From JASFHF01 sp050123335 (GTDB taxonomy: Bacteria > Pseudomonadota > Gammaproteobacteria > UBA12402), in contig JASFHH010000079.1 of the NCBI GenBank assembly GCA_050123335.1, positions 1-5,077 on the forward strand: a DNA stretch of 5,077 nt, read 5' to 3'. The position numbers were made by a program, and so were the translations under genes. Shown piece after piece: positions 1 through 5,077 of the stretch (the stretch's first letter is position 1; each line of letters starts with the position of its first letter). The notes below the pieces were generated by a model. It did not search any database. It saw only the letters and a list, made by a program, of their open reading frames with translations, and was not told the DNA's origin.

Positions 1-398
1 AAAATAACAAAATTAGGCGGCTCAACTGACAAAGGAGATCCATTCCATAAAGTTAACATACAAATATCCTGTTCTTTCAGCCATTGTTTAGCATCAGCCA
101 CCGACGCAGCTCCCGCACTATACTGCTCATAACTATTTGGATCCATAAAATGCCATTCATTACCATCGTTATATAAATATTGCACTTCGATTTCCACTAC
201 ATCAGCACCTTCAATACTTTCACCAGATTTAAAAGTACGCTCAATTACGCGGCCATTTTTTAAATTTCTAAATTTAACTCGGTTAAACGCTTGCCCTTTG
301 CCAGGTTTTACAAATTCATTTTCTAAAATACTGCACGGATCACCATCTAACATTACTTTTAAACCGCTTTTAAATTCGTTGGTATTGTAAGTTGTCAT
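1..398 (-). CDS. efp: Elongation factor P, 3' end beyond the window
   Basis: EF-P binds the ribosomal E site and helps peptide-bond formation at polyproline stretches. My translation gives 132 codons, starting MTTYNTNEFKSGLKVMLDG, and the frame is still open at base 1. Family EF-P is about 188 residues, so roughly 56 residues (most of the third, OB-fold domain) lie outside. The KOW-like first domain carries the loop KPGKGQAF with K34. In gammaproteobacteria this lysine is the one beta-lysylated by EpmA/EpmB; that this happens here is inference. Other family signatures are FKSGE, EGADVVE, QYLYNDG, WHFMD, TLWNG and PPNFV. The start is the ATG at 396-398, with AGGAGT nine bases upstream and a good promoter behind it. 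It lies downstream of the DUF3800 gene on the same strand but is separated from it by about 220 bases, so it is probably transcribed on its own. Identification is firm. Confidence 0.97.
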   Translation of the reverse strand, partial: MTTYNTNEFKSGLKVMLDGDPCSILENEFVKPGKGQAFNRVKFRNLKNGRVIERTFKSGESIEGADVVEIEVQYLYNDGNEWHFMDPNSYEQYSAGAASVADAKQWLKEQDICMLTLWNGSPLSVEPPNFVI

Positions 399-407
399 AT
401 TTTATTT

Positions 408-413
408 ACTCCT
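408..413 (-). promoter_or_regulatory. Shine-Dalgarno of efp
   Basis: The minus strand reads AGGAGT, nine bases before the efp ATG. The same hexamer is used ahead of topA. It fixes the efp start at 398. Confidence 0.85.
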
Positions 414-428
414 AATTTATTGCTCCAT

Positions 429-457
429 ATTCTAACAACGTCATAAAATAGTTGCAA
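429..457 (-). promoter_or_regulatory. Predicted sigma70-type promoter of efp
   Basis: On the minus strand TTGCAA (452-457, four of six matches to TTGACA) is followed, after exactly 17 bases, by TAGAAT (429-434, five of six matches to TATAAT). Transcription would begin near 422, giving a leader of about 24 bases that contains the AGGAGT site. The -35 hexamer lies within a TTGCAAG heptamer that recurs 12 bases further upstream (464-470). Confidence 0.6.
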
Positions 458-542
458 GCCATCTTGCAAGTAATAAAAAGCACTAATTTGCTAAATTTTT
501 TCTTGCAAAAAACTAAACCATCGACCATAATAACAATACACA

Positions 543-610
543 GTCTCTGTACCCGAACTGTCCCCTAAGGGTGTGCTTGGCTAGAAAGCTCTAGTCTAGG
601 ATACAGAGAC
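543..610. repeat. 68-base palindromic element with two inner hairpins
   Basis: The 12-base arms at 543-554 (GTCTCTGTACCC) and 599-610 (GGATACAGAGAC) are inverted copies. Nine outer pairs are perfect, then one position is C/A on the plus strand (G.U on the minus strand), then two more pairs. Between the arms are CCC/GGG around CTAA (562-571) and a seven-pair stem, 579-585 with 590-596, around the loop AAGC (one G.U on the plus strand). Together they can form a three-way junction or cruciform. By hand count the element is 35/68 G+C, in surroundings that are clearly AT-rich. It begins seven bases after the last base of the DUF3800 stop codon. No T-run follows on either strand, so a standard intrinsic terminator is unlikely. 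It may be a MITE- or REP-like repeat, a structured RNA end, or a single-strand-transposition relic. I cannot identify its family. Confidence 0.6.
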
Positions 611-616
611 GAACTT

Positions 617-1234
617 TCATTTAAACGACCAAATATTTGCGATTTTCCCTCTAGATTCTAAAATGTTCAACCACCGTTTATGATCCTTACGGCTACTATC
701 ATGTGATCTAGCAACCGCACCAATTACTATATCCGCTAATTGGATCAAATTATCACGTTTAGAATCAACAAATTTTAAACTTATTATTTTTTGATTTCCA
801 ATATGATTTTGCAAATATTTTCTTAAAGCAATCCTAAACATATTTGTCCCACTACCATCGATCTTTATCCTAACATTCTTAAGCAATTTATTGTCATTCT
901 GCATTAATCTTTTCATGCAAGTTTTATAAAAATTTTCCTTGTTTTCTCTAATATAATCACTATAAATATTCTTTTTATCTACAACTAACGCATGTACCAA
1001 AAAATCATATTTACATATTTTATAAAAAAATCTATCTTTTATGCTTGAACGACTTTTACTAAATTTAAATTCCTGTCCAATTCGTAATTTGTCTCTTAAT
1101 TCAGCAACATGCTTACTAGCTTTCTCAGCTTCAACAAGATTAGCAAAAACAACCATACCAATAGTAAAAAATGGTGAAGAATTTTTTGTTAATTTAAACC
1201 CTGTGTCTCCGCTTTCATCAATTAGTACTAACAT
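617..1234 (-). CDS. DUF3800 domain protein of unknown function
   Basis: The product is 205 residues from the chosen start. The N-terminus MLVLIDESGDTG (D6, E7) is the DUF3800 signature. It is followed by PFFTIGMVVF, by E55-F-K-F, by IDGSG with D126, and near the C-terminus by the QLAD motif (Q165-D168) in a helix continuing IVIGAV. The acidic spread D6/E7, E55, D126 and D168 fits the idea that these proteins have an RNase H-like nuclease fold, but activity is unproven and I assign no function. No signal peptide or membrane segment is seen, so it is probably cytosolic. An upstream in-frame ATG at 1279 would add 15 residues. I prefer 1234 because AAGGAA lies six bases before it, the family normally begins right before IDESGD, and a hairpin (1283-1298) abuts the 1279 start. 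By eye it is more AT-rich than topA or dprA. With flanking repeats and no functional link to its neighbours, it looks acquired. DUF3800 genes are common in phage and mobile regions. Confidence 0.88.
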   Translation of the reverse strand: MLVLIDESGDTGFKLTKNSSPFFTIGMVVFANLVEAEKASKHVAELRDKLRIGQEFKFSKSRSSIKDRFFYKICKYDFLVHALVVDKKNIYSDYIRENKENFYKTCMKRLMQNDNKLLKNVRIKIDGSGTNMFRIALRKYLQNHIGNQKIISLKFVDSKRDNLIQLADIVIGAVARSHDSSRKDHKRWLNILESRGKIANIWSFK

Positions 1235-1240
1235 TATTAT

Positions 1241-1246
1241 TTCCTT
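1241..1246 (-). promoter_or_regulatory. Shine-Dalgarno deciding the DUF3800 start
   Basis: AAGGAA on the minus strand lies six bases before the ATG at 1232-1234. The alternative in-frame ATGs at 1267 and 1279 have only AGGGA (1281-1285), which is too far from the first (13 bases) and only one base from the second. Confidence 0.6.
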
Positions 1247-1282
1247 CAATATAAGTTCTATTTGCATTATTAACACCATATC

Positions 1283-1298
1283 CCTAATAACAATTAGG
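1283..1298. other. Small hairpin in the DUF3800 leader
   Basis: CCTAAT (1283-1288) and ATTAGG (1293-1298) form a perfect six-pair stem around AACA. It lies about 50 bases upstream of the preferred DUF3800 start. With only two G-C pairs and no T-run it is too weak to call a terminator. Confidence 0.4.
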
Positions 1299-1317
1299 AA
1301 ATTGGAAATTGGAAATT
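1297..1317. repeat. Tandem heptamer GGAAATT, three copies
   Basis: Three exact head-to-tail copies of GGAAATT occupy 1297-1303, 1304-1310 and 1311-1317. They lie in the non-coding leader of the DUF3800 gene, and the first copy overlaps the hairpin at 1283-1298. A related period-7 array is found at the end of dprA. Confidence 0.7.
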
Positions 1318-1373
1318 TTAGAAATACAAATTATGAATATTAGATTACCAGAATAGTTTTTTTGAAAATTGTT

Positions 1374-1382
1374 ATTATAACA
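1374..1382 (-). promoter_or_regulatory. Predicted extended -10 promoter for the DUF3800 gene
   Basis: The minus strand reads TGTTATAAT: a perfect TATAAT (1374-1379) preceded by the TG of an extended -10 (1381-1382). No good TTGACA-like -35 exists at 16-18 bases, which an extended -10 can tolerate. Transcription would start near 1367, giving a leader of about 130 bases that includes the heptamer array and the hairpin. It sits in the palindrome GTTATTATAAC, so chance in AT-rich DNA is possible. Confidence 0.4.
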
Positions 1383-1437
1383 TGAATGTTGAAAATTACT
1401 ATAAATACAGTTTTACAATAAGTAATTAAAACGCGAT

Positions 1438-3780
1438 TTAATCTTTTACCTTCTTCACGTAATCACAATCTTTCTGCGGGCATACTTTTTCTTTGCCACG
1501 CCGTTTGGTAACTTTTATCGTTAAAATTGGCCATTTACATTTAGGACATTTTTCTGCAATCGGCTCATTCCAAACGGCATACTTGCAATCCGGATAACGC
1601 GAACAAGAATAAAAAACCTTACCATAACGTGATTTGCGCTGCAGCATAGTACCCTTTTTACATTCCGGACAAGTAACTTTAGTGTCTTTTGGCTTTTCCA
1701 AAGGCTCAATGTGCTTGCATTTTGGATAACCACTACAACCAATGAATTTTCCATAACGCCCATGTCTAATAATTAATGGCGATCCGCATTTTGGACAAGT
1801 ACGTCCTTCTACCACTTCCGGCTCTACTTCTTCTTCACCTTCCAAACTACGCGTGTAATCACATTCTGGATAACCAGTACAACCAATAAACCGACCTGCT
1901 CTACCCAATCTAATTGAAAGTTTTTTCCCGCATTTCGGACAAACCTCATCTAATTCTTCCTGGGTTACATCTTTACGCTGCACTGTCTCATCAATATGAT
2001 CTACTCTTTCTTTAAATACCGTCCAAAATGATTCTAATAACGGAATCCAAACTTCCTCACCACGTGAAATTGCGTCCAGATCATCTTCCATCTTCGCAGT
2101 AAAGTCATAATCTACATAAGTACCAAAATATTTAGCTAAAAATTTACTAACAATCCGGCCAACATCCGTTGGATAAAATCGTTTTTGTTCTAATATTGCA
2201 TACTCGCGAGAAATCAAAGTGCTAATAATTGAAGCATAAGTAGATGGCCGGCCAATCCCCCGCTCTTCCAAAGCTTTAACCAAACTTGCTTCTGAATATC
2301 TCGGCGGAGGCTCAGTGAAATGTTGATCAGTTATAACATCTTTTAGTTTTACCTCATCCCCTTCTTGCAATGGCGGTAAAATTTTATCTTTACCATCATC
2401 CTGGTCTTTAGATTTTTTATCGTCATTACCTTCCAGATAAACTGTCATAAAACCAGGATGCACTATCGTTGATCCATTGGCACGAAAACCATGTTTCTTC
2501 CCGCATCGCAAATCCACCGCGACTGTATCCAAAGTAGCATGAATCATTTGCGATGCTACTGTACGTTTCCAAATTAAACTATATAATTTATATTGATCTA
2601 CTGACACAGTTTTTTTAATTGATTCTGGAATTGCTGATGCTCCCGTTGGACGAATTGCCTCATGCGCTTCTTGCGCATTTTTGGATTTAGTTTTATATAT
2701 CCTCGGACTTTTCGGCAAATTATCTTCGCCAAATTTTTCTAAAATCAACTCTCTAATCTCTGCAACTGCTTCTTGCGCTAAATTGACTGAATCAGTTCGC
2801 ATATAAGTAATCAAACCTGCTTCGTAAAGCTGTTGTGCAATTCGCATAGTACGCTTAGCACTAAAACCTAGTTTGCGCGCTGCTTCTTGCTGTAAAGTTG
2901 AAGTAATAAACGGCGCTGCTGGATTACGTTTACGGGTTTTCTTGTCAACCTTGCTTACTTGTAATTTACCATCAGCAGCTTTTAATAAAGTTTGTTTGGC
3001 TTTGGCTGCCTGCTTTTCGTTAACAATCGTAAATTGCTCAACTTTTTCACCCTGATATTCAATTAATTTGGCATCAAAAGCTTGTTTTTTGAAATTACAT
3101 GCCGCTGCAATGGTCCAATATTCTTGTGATTTAAACGCCTCAATTTCTTCCTCACGTTCCACAATCAAACGCAATGCTGGACTTTGAACTCTACCAGCCG
3201 ATAAACCACGACGAATTTTTTTCCATAACAAAGGTGATAAATTAAACCCAACCAAATAATCTAAAGCTCGACGCGCTTGCTGCGCATTAACTAAATTCAT
3301 ATCAATGGTGCGTGGATGTTCAATTGCATTTTTTACTGCATTCTTAGTGATCTCATGAAAAACTACACGATGAATTGATTTATTCTTTAATGCCTTGCGT
3401 TCTTGTAATATTTCCAAAATGTGCCAGGCAATTGCTTCACCTTCACGATCAGGGTCAGTAGCAAGATATAAACTACTTGCCTTTTTAAGCGCTGCACAAA
3501 TAGCATCCACATGTGGCGCATTTTTTTCGATAATTTCATAGTGCATCAAAAAACCAGCATCTGGATCAACTGCGCCTTTTTTAGGTAGCAAATCCCGCAT
3601 GTGGCCATATGACGCCATTACCAAAAAATCTTTCCCTAAATATTTTTTTATAGTTTTAGCTTTTGCTGGTGACTCCACAATCACTAAATTTGCAGCAGCA
3701 GTTTTAACTGGCTTTTTAGCTTGTGTTGTTTTTTTAGCTCTTGTTTTAGATTGAGATTTTCCGGTTGTTTTCTTAACCAC
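1438..3780 (-). CDS. topA: DNA topoisomerase I (type IA)
   Basis: TopA relaxes negative supercoils by cutting one strand and passing the other through, and acts on the nucleoid. The product is 780 residues. The TOPRIM domain spans about 31-140, with VIVESPAK (E36) and TDPDREGEA giving the metal-binding D109, D111 and E113. The core contains NAQQARRALDYLVGFNLSPL and GRVQSPALRL. The catalytic tyrosine is Y326 in LITYMRTDS, with R328 beside it. The motif ERGIGRPSTYA lies at 506-516. The C-terminus has four four-cysteine zinc ribbons: C614/617/634/640, C662/665/682/688, C704/707/726/732 and C745/748/767/772. A Lys/Ala/Thr-rich tail of about 30 residues precedes TOPRIM, and a charged insert (about 452-466) lies in the core. 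The start is GTG at 3778-3780, five bases after AGGAGT. The dprA stop codon falls inside that site, so the two genes are probably translationally coupled. All catalytic residues are present. I see no convincing terminator after the stop. Confidence 0.98.
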   Translation of the reverse strand: MVKKTTGKSQSKTRAKKTTQAKKPVKTAAANLVIVESPAKAKTIKKYLGKDFLVMASYGHMRDLLPKKGAVDPDAGFLMHYEIIEKNAPHVDAICAALKKASSLYLATDPDREGEAIAWHILEILQERKALKNKSIHRVVFHEITKNAVKNAIEHPRTIDMNLVNAQQARRALDYLVGFNLSPLLWKKIRRGLSAGRVQSPALRLIVEREEEIEAFKSQEYWTIAAACNFKKQAFDAKLIEYQGEKVEQFTIVNEKQAAKAKQTLLKAADGKLQVSKVDKKTRKRNPAAPFITSTLQQEAARKLGFSAKRTMRIAQQLYEAGLITYMRTDSVNLAQEAVAEIRELILEKFGEDNLPKSPRIYKTKSKNAQEAHEAIRPTGASAIPESIKKTVSVDQYKLYSLIWKRTVASQMIHATLDTVAVDLRCGKKHGFRANGSTIVHPGFMTVYLEGNDDKKSKDQDDGKDKILPPLQEGDEVKLKDVITDQHFTEPPPRYSEASLVKALEERGIGRPSTYASIISTLISREYAILEQKRFYPTDVGRIVSKFLAKYFGTYVDYDFTAKMEDDLDAISRGEEVWIPLLESFWTVFKERVDHIDETVQRKDVTQEELDEVCPKCGKKLSIRLGRAGRFIGCTGYPECDYTRSLEGEEEVEPEVVEGRTCPKCGSPLIIRHGRYGKFIGCSGYPKCKHIEPLEKPKDTKVTCPECKKGTMLQRKSRYGKVFYSCSRYPDCKYAVWNEPIAEKCPKCKWPILTIKVTKRRGKEKVCPQKDCDYVKKVKD

Positions 3781-3785
3781 ATGTT

Positions 3786-3791
3786 ACTCCT
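3786..3791 (-). promoter_or_regulatory. Shine-Dalgarno of topA overlapping the dprA stop
   Basis: AGGAGT on the minus strand lies five bases before the topA GTG. Its first two bases, AG, are the end of the dprA TAG stop (3790-3792). Ribosomes finishing dprA therefore stop on the topA ribosome-binding site, the usual arrangement for coupled translation. An out-of-frame ATG (3780-3782) lies between the site and the GTG. Confidence 0.75.
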
Positions 3792-4959
3792 AATTCTGCT
3801 CGTTCCCAGTTTCCAGTTTCTTGTTTCTAGTTTCTGCAACTTCTGCTCCCCGAGCAGAAGTTACCACATATCCCCCAGGAACCTGCTTTACATGACCCGC
3901 TAATTCTAACATCAACAACATTGATGAAATTTCACGCGAGGTAAAACCGGTTCGCGAAATTAATGTATCTACAGCTGTAGTTTCAAAACCGATGGAGGAT
4001 AACAGTTTCTCCTGGTCCTCGTCTAGTAATTCCTGTTTATTATCGACCTCCATTTTCTGCTGCTCAATTTTTTCACTACCAATAATCTTAGTAGATAATT
4101 CTAATTCTTCCAGAATATCCTGTGCTTTTTCAACTAATTTCGCCCCTTCGCGGATTAATTTATGACAACCGCGCGACAAAGGATTATGAATCGACCCCGG
4201 AATTGCAAATACTTCACGCCCTTGCTCACCAGCGCAACGAGCAGTAATTAACGAACCACTACGTTTTGCCGCCTCCACGACTAACGTCCCTACACTAAGT
4301 CCGCTGATGATACGATTACGTCGCGGAAAATGATCTCGCTTGGCTTGTGCATACAATGGAAACTCCGAAACCACAGCTCCCTGCTCAATGATTCTTTCAG
4401 CCAACGCTCGATTCCTGGCGGGATAAATTTGGTCAATACCAGTACCAACCACCGCAATTGTACTACCAGTTTGTAATGCACCCTCATGACTCGCTGCATC
4501 AATTCCCATAGCTAACCCACTAGTAATTACCAAACCGGTCATAGCAAGATATTGAGCAAACTGAAAAGCGATCTCCTTACCCATTGGAGTAGGATTTCTA
4601 CTGCCAACCATCGCCAATTGCAGTTTTTTTAAACAATTCAAATTACCATGCACAAATAACACAATTGGCGGCGCATTAATATTGCGTAATAAGTCAGGAT
4701 AATCATCATCAACTAATGTCACAATATGATGATTTACTACTTCAGCCCATCGCAATTCATCTTCAACCAAACGCCAATCAAGTCGCTTAAGCTGCTGAAT
4801 TGATTCTGCAGAAAACCCAGCACGACTAAGTAACGCCTTCGAAGACGATAAAAAACCCGCTAAATCATCATATTGAGATAAAATTTCAATATCTCTCGCA
4901 GTTAATCCGGATAAACGATTAAGCGCCAGGTATAATTGTAATCTGTTCATATTATTCAT
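3790..4959 (-). CDS. dprA: DNA processing protein DprA (Smf), RecA loader in DNA uptake
   Basis: DprA binds incoming single-stranded DNA in the cytosol and loads RecA during natural transformation. It is conserved even where competence is unproven. The product is 389 residues. A helical SAM-like N-terminal domain (about 1-70) is followed by the Rossmann-type core: MVGSRNPTPMG (117-127), SGLAMGID (147-154), GTGIDQIYP (172-180), FPRRNRIISGLS (211-222), GSLITA (235-240), FAIPG (251-255) and LIREGAKLV (268-276). A winged-helix domain (about 311-367) ends in HVKQVPGGYVV. The last 20 or so residues are low-complexity and encoded in part by a period-7 repeat. The start is uncertain: ATG 4957-4959 gives MNNMNRLQ, ATG 4948-4950 would remove three residues, and neither has a Shine-Dalgarno. 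It is the first gene of a dprA-topA pair, an order seen in many bacteria. Confidence 0.97.
   Translation of the reverse strand: MNNMNRLQLYLALNRLSGLTARDIEILSQYDDLAGFLSSSKALLSRAGFSAESIQQLKRLDWRLVEDELRWAEVVNHHIVTLVDDDYPDLLRNINAPPIVLFVHGNLNCLKKLQLAMVGSRNPTPMGKEIAFQFAQYLAMTGLVITSGLAMGIDAASHEGALQTGSTIAVVGTGIDQIYPARNRALAERIIEQGAVVSEFPLYAQAKRDHFPRRNRIISGLSVGTLVVEAAKRSGSLITARCAGEQGREVFAIPGSIHNPLSRGCHKLIREGAKLVEKAQDILEELELSTKIIGSEKIEQQKMEVDNKQELLDEDQEKLLSSIGFETTAVDTLISRTGFTSREISSMLLMLELAGHVKQVPGGYVVTSARGAEVAETRNKKLETGNEQN
3800..3834. repeat. Period-7 repeat forming the 3' end of dprA
   Basis: Five adjoining heptamers on the plus strand read TCGTTCC, CAGTTTC, CAGTTTC, TTGTTTC and TAGTTTC (minus-strand consensus GAAACTG/A). 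They are in frame within dprA and encode most of the ETRNKKLETGNEQ tail. The unit resembles GGAAATT at 1297-1317, on the other strand. Confidence 0.65.
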
Positions 4960-5077
4960 TTTTTTAATTTCACAAAATTTTGGTTCTTATAAAGAGTTTT
5001 TGGGTATCTTTTTTCTCCTCCCTGGTACATCCATGTACCTCCCGCGCCTTCATCCATGGGCGCTAGTCGTCGAAAAA
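4956..5077 (-). other. Leader upstream of dprA, with a doubtful short open frame
   Basis: No recognisable gene is present. One minus-strand frame is open from the window edge to a TGA (4956-4958) that overlaps the dprA ATG as ATGA. From its only useful ATG (5055-5057) it has 33 codons (MDEGAGGTWMYQGG...), with no Shine-Dalgarno, and most of its first half is made of the two hairpins. A second frame (ATG 5051-5053, starting MKAREVHGCTREEKK) is also open. Both are probably by-products of the repeat. A purine tract GGGAGGAG (5015-5022, minus strand) looks like a ribosome-binding site but has no start codon after it. TATAAG (4986-4991) is a possible -10 without a -35. Confidence 0.2.
5024..5063. 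repeat. Twin hairpins sharing the core CATCCATG
   Basis: Hairpin one is GGTACAT/ATGTACC (5024-5030 with 5033-5039). Hairpin two is GCGCC/GGCGC (5044-5048 with 5059-5063). The stems differ completely, but both centre on the identical octamer CATCCATG (5028-5035 and 5051-5058). Different stems kept palindromic around a fixed core suggest a structured intergenic repeat rather than chance. Hairpin two looks decayed: GCGCC followed by TT where a longer palindrome would have GG. Confidence 0.55.

Noticed and set aside
543..610. Integron attC site or intrinsic terminator
   Set aside because: No GTTRRRY/RYYYAAC core pair is seen at the ends, no integrase is in the window, and no T-run follows on either strand.
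1041..1343. 100-codon plus-strand open frame
   Set aside because: It is antisense to the 5' half of the DUF3800 gene and its leader, has no family resemblance, and is weak next to the clear DUF3800 motifs.
1395..1426. ATTACT/AGTAAT inverted repeat after topA as a terminator
   Set aside because: Only six AT-rich pairs around a 20-base loop and a run of four Ts; too weak to support termination.
1521..1763. 80-codon minus-strand frame inside topA
   Set aside because: It lies in another frame across the zinc ribbons, whose cysteine pattern proves the topA frame.
2873..3055. 60-codon plus-strand frame
   Set aside because: It is antisense to the topA core, with no recognisable product.
3721..3903. 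60-codon plus-strand frame (Phe/Cys/Ser-rich)
   Set aside because: It is antisense to the topA tail and the dprA heptamer array, and its composition simply reflects those low-complexity stretches.
4290..4502. 70-codon minus-strand frame inside dprA
   Set aside because: It is a shadow of the DprA Rossmann core, which is fully conserved in the other frame.

Overview
The window reads as a chromosomal stretch of an AT-rich gammaproteobacterium. The EF-P fragment is very close in sequence to the E. coli/Legionella type, with the K34 loop KPGKGQAF, and TopA and DprA are of ordinary proteobacterial type. Low G+C plus these protein styles suggest something near Legionellales/Coxiellaceae. That placement rests on memory of family sequences, not on a search.

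Every supported gene lies on the minus strand, so transcription runs from high to low coordinates. From the right edge: a 118-base leader (4960-5077) holds two small hairpins that share the octamer CATCCATG. Next come dprA (DNA-uptake recombination mediator) and topA (DNA topoisomerase I), arranged as a tight pair. The dprA stop codon lies inside the topA Shine-Dalgarno, and topA starts at GTG. A 158-base gap (1280-1437) follows, with an extended -10 promoter, a short tandem heptamer array and a small hairpin. It leads into a 205-codon DUF3800 gene of unknown function. Directly after that gene is a compact 68-base, GC-richer, strongly palindromic element (543-610). The window ends in efp, which has its own sigma70-like promoter and Shine-Dalgarno and is cut by the left edge after 132 codons.

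dprA, topA and efp are housekeeping or competence genes. The accessory piece is the DUF3800 gene with its leader and the palindromic element behind it, which together look like inserted material between topA and efp. No complete novel multi-gene system is visible. The best candidates for something undescribed are the 68-base palindromic element, the twin CATCCATG hairpins, and the period-7 repeat that has become the C-terminus of DprA.
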